This document shows, one piece after another, positions 1 to 8,961 of a stretch of DNA of 64,000 nucleotides. The DNA is from an uncultured Bacteroidales bacterium. Its GTDB lineage: Bacteria; Bacteroidota; Bacteroidia; Bacteroidales; Muribaculaceae. The position numbers were made by a program, and so were the translations under genes. The stretch covers positions 1-64,000 of the forward strand of contig UQDU01000003.1 in the NCBI GenBank assembly GCA_900539915.1. Reading direction: 5' to 3'. Position 1 is the stretch's first letter. The number at the start of each line of letters is the position of its first letter. A model generated the notes under the pieces. That model searched no databases. It was not told the origin of the DNA and worked only from the letters and a program-made list of their open reading frames with translations.

Positions 1-61
1 ACAAGGTCAGCAGGAATTTTTTACATAAATGGACATGAATGTATATAACCTAAAACACTAC

Positions 62-76
62 TGTCCACTAAAAAAT
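62..76 (+). repeat. IS left terminal inverted repeat
   Basis: TGTCCACTAAAAAAT, matching the reverse complement of 1512-1526 at 15 of 15 positions. It lies just beyond the transposase stop codon, as expected for the IS end. Confidence 0.85.
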
Positions 77-864
77 GGACGGGGTTAAAAATTAAATAAA
101 TTCGGTTCACTTGAATCACAGAGGACATTGACATTTTTGAAATTCGATTTGTCGAAGAGGTCTCGCAGACTGGTTTTGTCTGTCAACGAGATACCAAGAA
201 TCTGAAGTACTTCATAGATGCTTCGCTCCAGTTTCATGTCGTGCTGCGCTATTGCTACAAGACAATAAGTGATTATGGCACAATAGATTTGGATACGGAC
301 AGCATTCTCCGATGTTCCCCAGAGCTTCTTGACACGCAGGCGCTGTTTGATCCATTTGAAGAACAGCTCCACGCTCCAACGATTACGGTAAAGTTCGGCG
401 ATTGTTTCGGCTGATGCCGTCAGATTGTTGGTCAGGAAGATGTATCTTGTACCGTCTTCCGGGTCGATGCAGACCACCTTCCGCAGTTTTTCCGGGTAAT
501 CCCTTGCGCTTTTATAAACCATGAAGTAACCGATTGCATCCGAAACCACATTTGGAGGAAGCCTGCGTTTCCATATCACAGGCTTGAATCGGACATTGGT
601 TTTCGCCCTGACGACGAAGAATGCTTCTATACGGTTTATCGTGTAAAGATTGCCAAAATCGTTGTAGCCACGGTCAAAGATATAATGGGCGCCGTTCTCA
701 TACGGAATCTCAGGCATAGCCTTTGAATCGTGGACTTTCGCCTCGGTAATATGCACGAATGCAGGAACTTGAGCCTCCACATCGTAAAGCGTGTGCATCT
801 TGATGCCGCCCTTATGCTTGCGGAACTTAGCCCACTCGAACACCGACAGACACAGGGCGATGGT

Positions 865-871
865 GGTTGAA
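865..871 (+). repeat. Target site duplication, left copy
   Basis: GGTTGAA directly abuts the left end of the 159-bp insert and is repeated at 1031-1037. Only one copy is needed to rebuild the transposase frame. Confidence 0.85.
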
Positions 872-1030
872 CTATAAAATCCCTCAAATAGACGTAATAT
901 TCGACAATTACATGATAATCAATTCCCTATTCTTCCTGGGCATATTCCATCTTGGGATAATATTGAAATTTTCAATAGGCTGGTTTTGTGGTATTTATAA
1001 TCATATTACGCCAGATTTTGGGATTTTATA
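872..1030. mobile_element. MITE-like 159-bp non-autonomous element inside the transposase
   Basis: An AT-rich, non-coding insert with near-mirror ends. From 873 the sequence TATAAAATCCC is exactly inverted at 1020-1030, and the inverted similarity extends to about 28 bp, ending in a second perfect block, CGTAATAT. It is flanked by the 7-bp duplication GGTTGAA. Inside is a small palindrome near 965-975 (ATTGAAA-T-TTTCAAT). There is no room for a transposase, so it would have to be moved by one encoded elsewhere. The clean restoration of the host reading frame is strong evidence for recent transposition. I do not recognise the family. Confidence 0.88.
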
Positions 1031-1037
1031 GGTTGAA
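1031..1037 (+). repeat. Target site duplication, right copy
   Basis: Second copy of GGTTGAA, abutting the right end of the insert; it corresponds to FDST codons of the transposase on the minus strand. Confidence 0.85.
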
Positions 1038-1511
1038 TCGAATGCGTATACATGACCGTCAAGCTCAAAGATTTTCTGTATCCGCCGCTTGCGGGCCTCA
1101 GCAATCATGAAGAAGGCAAATTCCTCGAAGATGAGGTAATCCCGCTGCTCGTTGGTTTTGCTAAGATTGCTTCGGGACACGGACTTTCCGATTCCGAGGT
1201 GATAGACCTTGCCCGCATGTGCTTCCAAAGCGACGATGACATCCCGCAGGCTCTCTCGGTTTGAAAGCTGACCAAAAAACATTGTAAGTAGCTGATTCCA
1301 ACAAGTATAACTCTTTACGTACTTGTCTCCATCATACTTCCTTACAAGATAGTTGAAGTGATTTCTATCCATGAACTGGACTAATTGGGAGAAAACGAAT
1401 GAGTCTTTATGCATAAAGGTCTGATTATGACCGCAAATGTAATTTGAAATCCGTTGACTCCAAAATCTCTTGCAACAGATTGAAATTCAGTTATTTCAAA
1501 GAACTCTTATG

Positions 1512-1526
1512 ATTTTTTAGTGGACA
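1512..1526 (-). repeat. IS right terminal inverted repeat
   Basis: Reverse complement of the left repeat at 62-76, 15 of 15 matches. It lies about 100 bp upstream of the transposase start. Confidence 0.85.
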
Positions 1527-1599
1527 CTAATGACTCCGAGTAACAAAACAGTAACAAATATACGACATTTATGCGACATGGCAACAACACGAGAACGGA

Positions 1600-1645
1600 C
1601 AAACGAAAACGGCAACACGTTAGGATTCAAGGCCTAACGTGCTGC
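1600..1645 (-). terminator. Probable terminator after prfC
   Basis: A 13-bp stem with one mismatch (1612-1624 with 1633-1645, core CACGTTAGG/CCTAACGTG) and an 8-nt loop. On the minus strand it follows the prfC stop codon by about 45 bp and is followed by a T-rich stretch (CGTTTTCGTTTG). This would end the rfbD-prfC transcript before the IS. Confidence 0.6.
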
Positions 1646-1688
1646 CGCGATGTCGTGGGCATGCCGTGGGGATGCTGTTTTCGGGGGA

Positions 1689-3269
1689 CTAAAATTCGCT
1701 GGAGAAATGGAAGCGGATGTCGGGGAAGTCTTGCTGAGCCATGGTCAGGACGTAGCCGCTGTCGGCGAGGAAAACGTCGCGTCCTTCGCGGTCTATGGCC
1801 ATGAACTGGTGTTTGCGCTTCTTGAATGACTCAAGCTGCTCTTTGTTGTCGCTCTCTATCCAGCATGCCTTGGTGAGGGATATGGGCTCCCAGCGGCATT
1901 GTGCCCCGTATTCATGGAGCAGACGGTATTGGATGACTTCAAACTGGAGCTGTCCGACGGTGCCGATAATCTTGCGGCCGTTGAACTGGTTGACGAAAAG
2001 CTGCGCCACGCCCTCGTCCATGAGCTGCTTGATGCCTTTTTCAAGCTGCTTTGACTTCATGGGGTCAGTGTTCTCGATATATTTGAACATCTCAGGTGAG
2101 AACGAAGGCAGCCCCTTGAAATGCAGCTGCTCGCCGGATGTAAGCGTATCGCCTATCTTGAAGTTGCCGGTGTCGGGGATACCGACAATATCTCCGGGAT
2201 ACGCCTCGTCAACTATGTTCTTTTTCTGAGCCATGAAAGCCGTTGGAGCGGCAAATTTCATGTTTTTGCCCGAACGGACATGGAGATACGGTGCATTTCG
2301 CTCGAATTTGCCTGAGCAGACTTTGACAAATGCTATGCAGCTGCGATGGCTCGGGTCCATATTGGCATGTATCTTGAACACGAATCCCGAGAATTTCTCC
2401 TCCTCGGGGCGTATCTCGCGTTCCTCGGCCTTGACGGGTTTGGGAGCCGGCGCGATTTTCACGAAGCAGTCAAGCAGCTCTTTCACTCCAAAGGTATTGA
2501 GTGCCGAGCCGAAAAACACCGGGGCCACTTTGCCTTGCAGATACTCGCTCTCATCAAATTCGGGATAGACGCCATCAATCAGCTCGATGTCTTCACGCAG
2601 TTTGGCGGCATCGTGCTCCCCTACAGCTTCATCTATGCGCTTGTCATCAATCGAATCAATCTCCACGCGCTCACTTACGCGCTGCTTGTCGGGTGTGAAT
2701 AAATCCAGCGAATGCTCGAAAATATTGTAGACGCCCTTGAATTTCGCACCTATATTTATAGGCCAGCTCAGAGGGCGCACTGATATTTTCAGTTCCTTCT
2801 CTAATTCATCAAGAATATCGAAAGGGTCACGGCCTTCGCGGTCAAGTTTGTTGACGAAAATGATTACGGGAGTGTTGCGCATGCGGCACACTTCCATCAG
2901 CTTCCGCGTCTGTTGCTCCACGCCCTTGGCCACATCGACCACAATGATTACGCTGTCAACCGCTGTCAGCGTCCGGTAGGTGTCTTCGGCAAAGTCCTGG
3001 TGACCGGGGGTGTCAAGAATGTTGATTTTATAATCGCCATAATTGAAGCCCATGACAGAGGTAGCCACGGAGATGCCGCGTTGCTTCTCTATCTCCATCC
3101 AGTCACTGGTGGCGGTCTTCTTTATTTTGTTTGACTTCACCGCACCTGCTATATGTATGGCACCACCGAAAAGCAGCAGCTTCTCGGTGAGTGTGGTCTT
3201 GCCGGCATCAGGGTGCGAGATTATGGCAAATGTGCGACGGCGTGATATTTCGTCTGTTAGCTGTGACAC
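1689..3269 (-). CDS. prfC: Peptide chain release factor 3 (RF3)
   Basis: Translational GTPase that removes RF1 or RF2 from the ribosome after peptide release. The 526-aa length is normal. GTP-binding motifs are intact: HPDAGKTT (residues 19-26), RGIS (64-67, switch I), DTPGH (86-90) and NKLD (140-143); the rest is the RF3-specific second and third domains. The start is GTG: no ATG lies nearby, and starting here places the G1 motif at the distance usual for RF3. It lies 46 bp downstream of rfbD on the same strand, so the two may share a transcript, with no evident functional link. Confidence 0.97.
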   Translation of the reverse strand: MSQLTDEISRRRTFAIISHPDAGKTTLTEKLLLFGGAIHIAGAVKSNKIKKTATSDWMEIEKQRGISVATSVMGFNYGDYKINILDTPGHQDFAEDTYRTLTAVDSVIIVVDVAKGVEQQTRKLMEVCRMRNTPVIIFVNKLDREGRDPFDILDELEKELKISVRPLSWPINIGAKFKGVYNIFEHSLDLFTPDKQRVSERVEIDSIDDKRIDEAVGEHDAAKLREDIELIDGVYPEFDESEYLQGKVAPVFFGSALNTFGVKELLDCFVKIAPAPKPVKAEEREIRPEEEKFSGFVFKIHANMDPSHRSCIAFVKVCSGKFERNAPYLHVRSGKNMKFAAPTAFMAQKKNIVDEAYPGDIVGIPDTGNFKIGDTLTSGEQLHFKGLPSFSPEMFKYIENTDPMKSKQLEKGIKQLMDEGVAQLFVNQFNGRKIIGTVGQLQFEVIQYRLLHEYGAQCRWEPISLTKACWIESDNKEQLESFKKRKHQFMAIDREGRDVFLADSGYVLTMAQQDFPDIRFHFSSEF

Positions 3270-3315
3270 TTAAATCGATGTAGGGTTAGCTTGATGTATT
3301 CTATATGCTGACACT

Positions 3316-4185
3316 TCACTTTGACTCCATCTCGTCAAGAGTCTCGATGCACTTGACGAGGCTCTCCTCCCAGTGTGGTATGGTGATGCCGAAAGTCTTT
3401 TTGATCTTTGACTTGTCAAGTATGGAGTATGCCGGACGTGTGGCCGGAGTGGGATAATCAGCCGTTGTGATAGGCTTGACATTGCAGCCTTTTATGCCGC
3501 TGATGCGGTGGATGGCTTTGGTGAAGTCATACCAAGAGGCAGCCCCTTCATCGGTGAAGTGGTAGATGCCGGGCATCCACTGTGGTGCAGTCAGTATGGC
3601 ATATATGGCGTCGGCGAGGTCACGGGCCGCAGTGGGAGTTCCGACCTGATCGGCTACCACACCAAGTTCAGAGCGTTCGCGGCCGAGACGGCGCATGGTC
3701 TTAACGAAGTTGTTGCCATAGGGTGAATAGAGCCATGCCGTGCGTACTATTACGCTCTCCGGGAGCAACGCCAGCAGCGTAGCCTCGCCCTGACGCTTTG
3801 TCACTCCGTAATGGCTCACGGGATGTACAGCATCCGACTCCTTGTAGGGGATGTGGCCTGTACCGTCAAAAACATAATCTGTAGATACATGTATCACCTT
3901 GGCTCCTTGCTCATAGGCTGCGTCGGCTAAGTTCTTTACGGCATCCACATTGATGCGTGAGCACAGTCCTTGATCGGTCTCGGCCTTGTCAACCGCTGTA
4001 TATGCGGCACAATTGACGATATGAGTGATGTCGTTTGCCGCAACAAATGATTTGACCGCGTCAGCATCAGTAAGATCGAGTTCAGCCACATCGGTGTAGA
4101 TGGTCTTACCGGGCATTTTATCTTCAAGGACGTTGCGCATCTCGGTGCCAAGCTGTCCGTTACAACCTGTAATAAGGATTTTCAT
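3316..4185 (-). CDS. rfbD: dTDP-4-dehydrorhamnose reductase
   Basis: NADPH-dependent reductase that makes dTDP-L-rhamnose, the last step of the rhamnose donor pathway for surface polysaccharides. The 289-aa protein has the Rossmann glycine motif at its N-terminus (GCNGQLG), the STDYVFDG strand typical of RmlD, and the SDR catalytic YxxxK (YGVTK). The partner genes rfbA, rfbB and rfbC are not in the window, so this is an isolated copy. A TAnnTTTG element sits 39 bp upstream of the start. Confidence 0.95.
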   Translation of the reverse strand: MKILITGCNGQLGTEMRNVLEDKMPGKTIYTDVAELDLTDADAVKSFVAANDITHIVNCAAYTAVDKAETDQGLCSRINVDAVKNLADAAYEQGAKVIHVSTDYVFDGTGHIPYKESDAVHPVSHYGVTKRQGEATLLALLPESVIVRTAWLYSPYGNNFVKTMRRLGRERSELGVVADQVGTPTAARDLADAIYAILTAPQWMPGIYHFTDEGAASWYDFTKAIHRISGIKGCNVKPITTADYPTPATRPAYSILDKSKIKKTFGITIPHWEESLVKCIETLDEMESK

Positions 4186-4223
4186 TGTGAGAAGATTATA
4201 AGTGTACGTATATTTTATGACTG

Positions 4224-4256
4224 CAAATTTAAGAAAAATACGTCAAATAGAGGCAA
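4224..4256 (-). promoter_or_regulatory. Possible rfbD promoter
   Basis: On the minus strand, TAAATTTG (4231-4224) matches the Bacteroidota -7 consensus TAnnTTTG exactly. The nearest TTG (4256-4254) lies 22 bp further upstream, slightly wider than the usual 19-21. Confidence 0.5.
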
Positions 4257-4465
4257 CCGTCCATGGATATTGTCATGCCGCCACTGCCTCGGGCGGTATT
4301 GATAACGCAAAAGATTATTTATTATTAATCTAAATTACCATTTTCATGGATACGGTTCATTGTTGCGCAAACTAAACAGTAGACTGCGTCACAAACAGGT
4401 ATCCCGATATCAAAATTTGAGTTTGAGTGCAAAATAGGAAATATAATAATTCAACATGATATATT
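4257..4465. other. Intergenic stretch between dnaJ terminator and rfbD promoter
   Basis: Together with its flanking signals this makes a 338-bp gap without a gene. Apart from a short CCGCC/GGCGG dyad near 4271-4288 I see no coding potential, no RNA gene and no repeat. Confidence 0.5.
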
Positions 4466-4498
4466 GAAAAAGTGGGGCCGCTGCGGTCCCACCTTTTT
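4466..4498 (-). terminator. Intrinsic terminator after dnaJ
   Basis: A 9-bp GC-rich stem (GTGGGGCCG/CGGTCCCAC, loop CTG) flanked by runs of A and T. On the minus strand it follows the dnaJ stop by about 25 bp and ends in a run of T. Confidence 0.85.
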
Positions 4499-4523
4499 CG
4501 GTTGTGTGTATATTTGTAGGGTA

Positions 4524-5702
4524 TCAGTCAAATACGTGGCGGAGCTTGCTGAATATGCGTTCCTTGGTCGACTGGGATGCCTGCATGTTGGGAGAGCCTT
4601 GGAGCTTCTCAAATGTAGCTTTTTCGTCGGCGGTAAGGTTTTCGGGGACGTAAACCATCACGTTGACAAGTTCGTCGCCTGTGCCATAACCTTCGGTGCT
4701 GGGGAGACCCTTGCCGCGCAGACGGAGCACTTTGCCCGGCTGAGTTCCCGGGGCAATCTTCAGGCGTGCACGTCCGGTGATGGTAGGCACTTCCACACTG
4801 CCTCCGAGGACAGCGGTGGGCATGTCAAGCATCAGGTTGTAGATGACGTCATTGCCGTCACGGATAAGCTCCGGATTCTTGATTTCCTCGATTACTACAA
4901 GCAGGTCACCGTTGATGCCGCCATGAGGAGCTGCATTGCCTTTGCCCTGGATGGTCAGCACCTGCCCGTCAGAGACACCGGCAGGAATGGTAAATGTTAT
5001 CTGCTGCTCTTTGCGCACCACGCCTTCGCCGTTGCAGTGGGGGCACTTCTCAGTGATGATCTTTCCCTCGCCATGGCAGTGGGGGCACTCGGCCTCGCTC
5101 TGCATGGTGCCGAATGGCGTATGCTGGGCGGTTATGACTACGCCTGTGCCATTACAGGTGGTACAGGTAGTGAACGCTTTGCCGTCCTTGGCACCTGTGC
5201 CGTTACAATAGTCACACTTGACGAGAGTAGGAATCTTGAGGGTTTTGGTAACGCCTTTGGCTATATCCTCCAGGGTCATTTTGACCTTGATGCGGAGGTC
5301 GCTGCCCTTGCGGCGACGGGTACGGTTGCTGCGCGAACGTCCGCCGGCACCTTCGAATCCGCCCATGCCGCCAAACGAGCCGCCGAATATATCGCCGAAA
5401 TGGCTGAAAATATCTTCCATGGACCATCCGCCGGCCGAAGAGAATCCTCCGGCTCCACCTCCGGGAAAGCCTTGCGGTCCCATACTGTGGCCAAACTGGT
5501 CATATTTGGCACGCTTGTCGGCATCTGACAATACATCATAAGCCTCGGCCGCCTCCTTGAATTTCTCCTCGGCTTCTTTGTCGCCGGGATTGCGGTCGGG
5601 GTGATATTTCAGGGCGAGCTTGCGGTATGCCTTTTTCAGCTCGTCGGCTGTGGCGTTTTTCTGCACGCCCAGCACTTCATAATAATCTCTTTTATTGCTC
5701 AT
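4524..5702 (-). CDS. dnaJ: Chaperone DnaJ (Hsp40)
   Basis: Co-chaperone that delivers unfolded clients to DnaK and stimulates its ATPase. The 392-aa type I protein has a J domain with HPD at residues 34-36, a Gly/Phe-rich linker (about 78-135), four CxxCxGxG zinc motifs ([32 protein letters not shown]) and the two C-terminal substrate-binding domains. It lies 15 bp downstream of grpE, giving a grpE-dnaJ operon closed by the terminator at 4466-4498. dnaK is not in the window. Confidence 0.98.
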   Translation of the reverse strand: MSNKRDYYEVLGVQKNATADELKKAYRKLALKYHPDRNPGDKEAEEKFKEAAEAYDVLSDADKRAKYDQFGHSMGPQGFPGGGAGGFSSAGGWSMEDIFSHFGDIFGGSFGGMGGFEGAGGRSRSNRTRRRKGSDLRIKVKMTLEDIAKGVTKTLKIPTLVKCDYCNGTGAKDGKAFTTCTTCNGTGVVITAQHTPFGTMQSEAECPHCHGEGKIITEKCPHCNGEGVVRKEQQITFTIPAGVSDGQVLTIQGKGNAAPHGGINGDLLVVIEEIKNPELIRDGNDVIYNLMLDMPTAVLGGSVEVPTITGRARLKIAPGTQPGKVLRLRGKGLPSTEGYGTGDELVNVMVYVPENLTADEKATFEKLQGSPNMQASQSTKERIFSKLRHVFD

Positions 5703-5717
5703 TGTGTGTGATTGTCA

Positions 5718-6353
5718 TTATTGGCCTACAGCCACTTTTGCGTGACGCAACACTTTATCGTTAATCATATATCCCTTGGTGGGCGTATCAATTACCTTGC
5801 CTTTTTTCGACTCGTCATCTACCGGCACCATGGCTATGGCATCGTGAAGTTCAGGATTGAAATCGGCACCGGTGCTTTCAATGGCTTTGACACCGTTCTG
5901 CTCCAGAAGTTTCACGAGCTTATTGTAAATCAGCTGCATGCCTTCACGTATGGCCTGAGGGTCTTCGGCATTCTTGGTTGCCTCCAAGCCACGCTCCATA
6001 TCATCGACTATGGGCAGAAGCTGCTTCATTACCGATTCGGAGGCATTTTTAATCAGCTCTCCCCTCTCCTTGATATTACGTTTGCGGAAATTGTCAAACT
6101 CAGCCATGAGAAACAGATATTCCTTTTTCTCTTTTTCGAGAGCTGCCGAAGTTTCATCATATTTCTTCTGCAAGGCCTCGATTTCTGTGAGTTCGGCGTT
6201 TAGCTCATTTTTTGCATCTTCAGAAATCTCCTGGTCATCAGCCTGTTCTATGTCATACATGATTTCCGGCTGCTCCACATCGTCCATGGGACGGGAATCA
6301 GCATTATTGTGATTTTCGCTCATATCTTGCTTGTTTCGTTTATTCTTTGACAT
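5718..6353 (-). CDS. grpE: Nucleotide exchange factor GrpE
   Basis: Releases ADP from DnaK. At 211 aa it has the acidic, low-complexity N-terminal tail, the long coiled coil (about 60-115, EKEKKEYLFLMAEFDNFRKR) and the C-terminal beta domain ending in VLRHAKVAVGQ, as usual for GrpE. I place the start at 6353 (MSKNKRNK). The reading frame is open 19 codons further upstream, but those residues (MVRHRHNWQS...) do not resemble GrpE. An ATG ten codons downstream is an alternative. Confidence 0.93.
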   Translation of the reverse strand: MSKNKRNKQDMSENHNNADSRPMDDVEQPEIMYDIEQADDQEISEDAKNELNAELTEIEALQKKYDETSAALEKEKKEYLFLMAEFDNFRKRNIKERGELIKNASESVMKQLLPIVDDMERGLEATKNAEDPQAIREGMQLIYNKLVKLLEQNGVKAIESTGADFNPELHDAIAMVPVDDESKKGKVIDTPTKGYMINDKVLRHAKVAVGQ

Positions 6354-6476
6354 GGTGTATATAATATATGTATAACAAATTGATTGCCAATTATGCCTGT
6401 GGCGGACCACGCAATTACTTGCGCATCAAATAACCGGAAGCATCTAATCAGATAACAATCAATCTGATTATAACGT

Positions 6477-7322
6477 TCACTGTATGATGACTCTGCATAC
6501 ACGCCACCGTGCACCCGACGGTAGCTCAGACATCCCGTCTGTCAAAATGGCAGATGGGAATATGCCAAAAACGGCAGAACCGCTGCCTGTCATCTCGGCA
6601 TAGACAGCACCATGACCCCTGAGCCACTCTATGGCTTCGGTTATCTCCGGGACTTTGGAAGCCACTGATGCCGTAAAATCGTTGCCTAACCGGCCAGCCC
6701 ATGACGCTATGCCATCAGATGCTGTCAGCGTTTCTTTCAAATCCTCGGCGGTGCGACAACTTGATATGGCATCGGCATACGCTTCTGCCGTAGACACGCT
6801 GCCCTGAGGCTTGATAATCAACAGATTTTCCAGACCATCCAGCGGCAATGCAATCTCTGTCAGCGTCGTGCCCGTGCCGGTGGCGAGCATAGGTCTGTTG
6901 TAGATGAAAAACGGGCAGTCGCTCCCTATTTTTGCAGCCATAGCCGCAAGCTCATCGAGGCTGAAAGGGTGTCCTGTCATATCGTTGAGCAGACGCAACG
7001 CAAATGCCGCATCGCTTGAGCCTCCGCCCATACCGGCACCGTCAGGAATCTCCTTGTGGAGATGTATTTCCATGGGAGGTGTGGCCGGATGAGCCTCACA
7101 GAATGCCCGGTAGGCTTTCATCACGAGATTTTTCTCTGCCGGACACGGCAACGAGTGGCCTGTGACAGTCAGAGTCGTTTCGCCTGACGATGCCGGCACC
7201 ATCTCCAGGATGTCACACCAGTCAACCGGCACCATGGCCGTTACAATCTCATGGTAGCCGTTAGGCAATGTCTGGCCGATATACAGGCCAAGATTAATCT
7301 TAGCGTTAGGAAAAGTTATCAT
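6477..7322 (-). CDS. ispE: 4-diphosphocytidyl-2-C-methyl-D-erythritol kinase
   Basis: GHMP kinase that phosphorylates CDP-methylerythritol in the non-mevalonate isoprenoid pathway. The 281-aa protein begins FPNAKINLGLY, the conserved IspE N-terminus with the catalytic Lys, and has the ATP-binding loop GAGMGGGSSDAA. I take ATG at 7322 rather than a TTG two codons upstream. Its -7 element lies only eight bases before this ATG, so the mRNA may have almost no leader. It is divergent from dnaB. Confidence 0.95.
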   Translation of the reverse strand: MITFPNAKINLGLYIGQTLPNGYHEIVTAMVPVDWCDILEMVPASSGETTLTVTGHSLPCPAEKNLVMKAYRAFCEAHPATPPMEIHLHKEIPDGAGMGGGSSDAAFALRLLNDMTGHPFSLDELAAMAAKIGSDCPFFIYNRPMLATGTGTTLTEIALPLDGLENLLIIKPQGSVSTAEAYADAISSCRTAEDLKETLTASDGIASWAGRLGNDFTASVASKVPEITEAIEWLRGHGAVYAEMTGSGSAVFGIFPSAILTDGMSELPSGARWRVCRVIIQ

Positions 7323-7329
7323 CAGCAAA

Positions 7330-7337
7330 CAAAGTTA
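7330..7337 (-). promoter_or_regulatory. ispE -7 element
   Basis: TAACTTTG on the minus strand, an exact TAnnTTTG match, eight bases upstream of the ispE ATG. The nearest TTG (7363-7361) is 23 bp upstream, wider than usual. Confidence 0.5.
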
Positions 7338-7350
7338 CAACATTTTATGC

Positions 7351-7358
7351 TAATTTTG
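7351..7358 (+). promoter_or_regulatory. dnaB -7 element
   Basis: TAATTTTG, an exact TAnnTTTG match, 31 bp upstream of the dnaB ATG. No TTG sits at the expected -33 distance. Confidence 0.45.
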
Positions 7359-7389
7359 TACAATAATTTTTGCTCCCATCATACCGATC

Positions 7390-8961
7390 ATGCCCGGAGA
7401 TTTCAAATCCAACAAACCGCGAAACGACTACAACAAGAAAGGTCCCAACAACATAGAGGCACAGGCTATCGCCGAAATAGCCGGACGCAAGGCACCTCGT
7501 GACAAGGAACTGGAAGAGGCCGTGTTAGGTGCTCTGATGCTTGAGAAGGACGCATACACCATAGTCTGCGACCTGCTTAAGCCCGAGAGTTTCTATGAGC
7601 CTGAAAACCAGGTCATCTATGAGGCCATACAGCATCTCGGTGCTTCACAGCAGCCTATAGATATGCTGACTGTCACGGAGCGTCTGCGTCTTGACGGCAA
7701 CCTTGACAAGGCCGGTGGAGCTTTGCGCATAACGGAGCTGACCACACGTGTCACTTCGGCGGCGCACGTGGAGTTCCATGCACGCATCATCAGCCAGAAA
7801 TATCTCGCACGTGAGCTGATTTCGTTTGCGTCACGCATCGAGCAGATGGCCTTTGACGAAAGCAACGATGTGGAGGACCTGCTTCAGGAGGCCGAGGGAA
7901 AACTGTTTGAAATCTCACAGCGCAATGTCAAGAAGGATGTGGTGCAGATTGACCCGGTGATTTCCCAGGCCATAGAAACAATACAGACCGCAGCCAACCG
8001 CACGTCAGGCCTGTCGGGTCTGCAATCGGGCTTCCACAAACTTGATGACCTGACATCGGGCTGGCAAAATTCCGACCTTATCATCATCGCTGCCCGTCCG
8101 GCCATGGGCAAGACGGCGTTTGTGCTCTCCATGGCACGCAACATGGCCGTGGAATACAGCACTCCTGTGGCCGTGTTCTCTCTGGAAATGAGCAAGGTGC
8201 AGCTCGTCAACCGTCTGATAAGCAACGTCACCGAGCTTGAGGGCGAAAAAATCAAGAGCGGACAACTGAGCCAGATGGAGTGGGACCAGCTGATGGGACG
8301 CATCAAGAAGCTATACGGTGCGCCACTGTATATCGACGACACAGCATCATTGTCAATATTTGAGCTCCGCACCAAGGCGCGACGCCTCGTCAGGGAGCAT
8401 CAAGTAAAGTTCATCATAATCGACTATCTGCAGCTGATGAACGCTTCGGGCATGAAATTCGGCTCTCGCGAGCAGGAGGTCAGCATGATATCGCGTAATC
8501 TGAAGCAGCTCGCCAAGGAGCTTGACATCCCCATCGTAGCCCTGTCACAGCTCAACCGTTCGGTGGAGTCACGCGGCGACAGTGCCGCCGGCAAACGACC
8601 CCAGCTTAGCGACCTGCGAGAATCCGGAGCCATCGAGCAGGATGCCGACATCGTGTGCTTCATCCACCGCCCCGAGTATTATCTCCGTTCGGGCGTCGAT
8701 GCGTCAGGCAACGACATCCGCGGTCTGGCCGAATTTATCGTGGCCAAACACCGTAGCGGTCGTGTGGATGATGTCAAAATGCGGTTCAGGGCCAAATATG
8801 CGCGATTTGAAAACTGGGAAGACGACACCACATTCTCAGCCGCAACCGTAGGAAGCCGCATGAATTCCGACGACAGTTTCGGCGACGTAGGGAGCAATCC
8901 CTTCAATGGAGGCACCGCCAACCTGACCCCTACCGACCCTAACGAGAAGGCACCGTTTTAA
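7390..8961 (+). CDS. dnaB: Replicative DNA helicase DnaB
   Basis: Hexameric helicase that unwinds DNA at the replication fork. The 523-aa protein has the N-terminal helical domain (about 30-140, starting at DKELEEAVLGALMLEKDAY) and the RecA-like motor: Walker A ARPAMGKTAF near residue 238, Walker B IIIDYLQLM, and the DLRESGAIEQDAD region carrying the arginine finger. The C-terminal tail is acidic and Asn/Gly-rich. No intein is present. Its stop codon overlaps that of the convergent MFS gene by 4 bp. Confidence 0.98.
   Translation: MPGDFKSNKPRNDYNKKGPNNIEAQAIAEIAGRKAPRDKELEEAVLGALMLEKDAYTIVCDLLKPESFYEPENQVIYEAIQHLGASQQPIDMLTVTERLRLDGNLDKAGGALRITELTTRVTSAAHVEFHARIISQKYLARELISFASRIEQMAFDESNDVEDLLQEAEGKLFEISQRNVKKDVVQIDPVISQAIETIQTAANRTSGLSGLQSGFHKLDDLTSGWQNSDLIIIAARPAMGKTAFVLSMARNMAVEYSTPVAVFSLEMSKVQLVNRLISNVTELEGEKIKSGQLSQMEWDQLMGRIKKLYGAPLYIDDTASLSIFELRTKARRLVREHQVKFIIIDYLQLMNASGMKFGSREQEVSMISRNLKQLAKELDIPIVALSQLNRSVESRGDSAAGKRPQLSDLRESGAIEQDADIVCFIHRPEYYLRSGVDASGNDIRGLAEFIVAKHRSGRVDDVKMRFRAKYARFENWEDDTTFSAATVGSRMNSDDSFGDVGSNPFNGGTANLTPTDPNEKAPF

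Larger units (their letters stand above)
85..1414 (-). pseudogene. IS4-family transposase (DUF4372 + DDE domain), split by an insertion
   Basis: Two minus-strand open pieces (1414 to about 1031, and 864 to 85) form one transposase. The first holds the DUF4372-type N-terminal region and the first catalytic Asp in YAFDST. The second holds the second Asp in FDRGY and the catalytic Glu in YRNRWSVELFFKWIK, which fits the IS4 Y-x2-R-x3-E-x6-K signature. Removing the 159-bp element and one 7-bp duplication copy (166 bp) puts both pieces back in frame and restores FDSTTIALCLSVFEWA, a 387-aa protein of normal length. As it stands, translation of the first piece stops nine residues into the insert, so the gene should be dead unless the insert leaves precisely. 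Confidence 0.92.
62..1526 (-). mobile_element. IS4-family insertion sequence, interrupted by a smaller element
   Basis: A 1465-bp element bounded by perfect 15-bp inverted repeats (62-76 and 1512-1526, TGTCCACTAAAAAAT read inward). It carries one transposase gene on the minus strand, now split by a 159-bp insertion; without the insert and its target duplication the element would be 1299 bp, a usual IS4-family size. The DDE domain with a Y-x2-R-x3-E-x6-K signature places it in the IS4 group. I see no convincing target duplication outside the repeats (CACTAC on the left, CTAATG on the right). Bases 1-61 to the left hold no gene I can recognise. Confidence 0.85.

Noticed and set aside
62..1526. 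Target site duplication of the IS4 element
   Set aside because: The bases outside the 15-bp ends (CACTAC and CTAATG) do not repeat each other.
4464..5528. A 354-codon open frame on the plus strand opposite dnaJ
   Set aside because: It lies wholly antisense to a clear dnaJ gene, resembles no family and is explained by the third-position bias of dnaJ.
6354..6410. An upstream start for grpE
   Set aside because: The additional 19 residues are unlike the acidic GrpE N-terminus and the region is AT-rich non-coding sequence.
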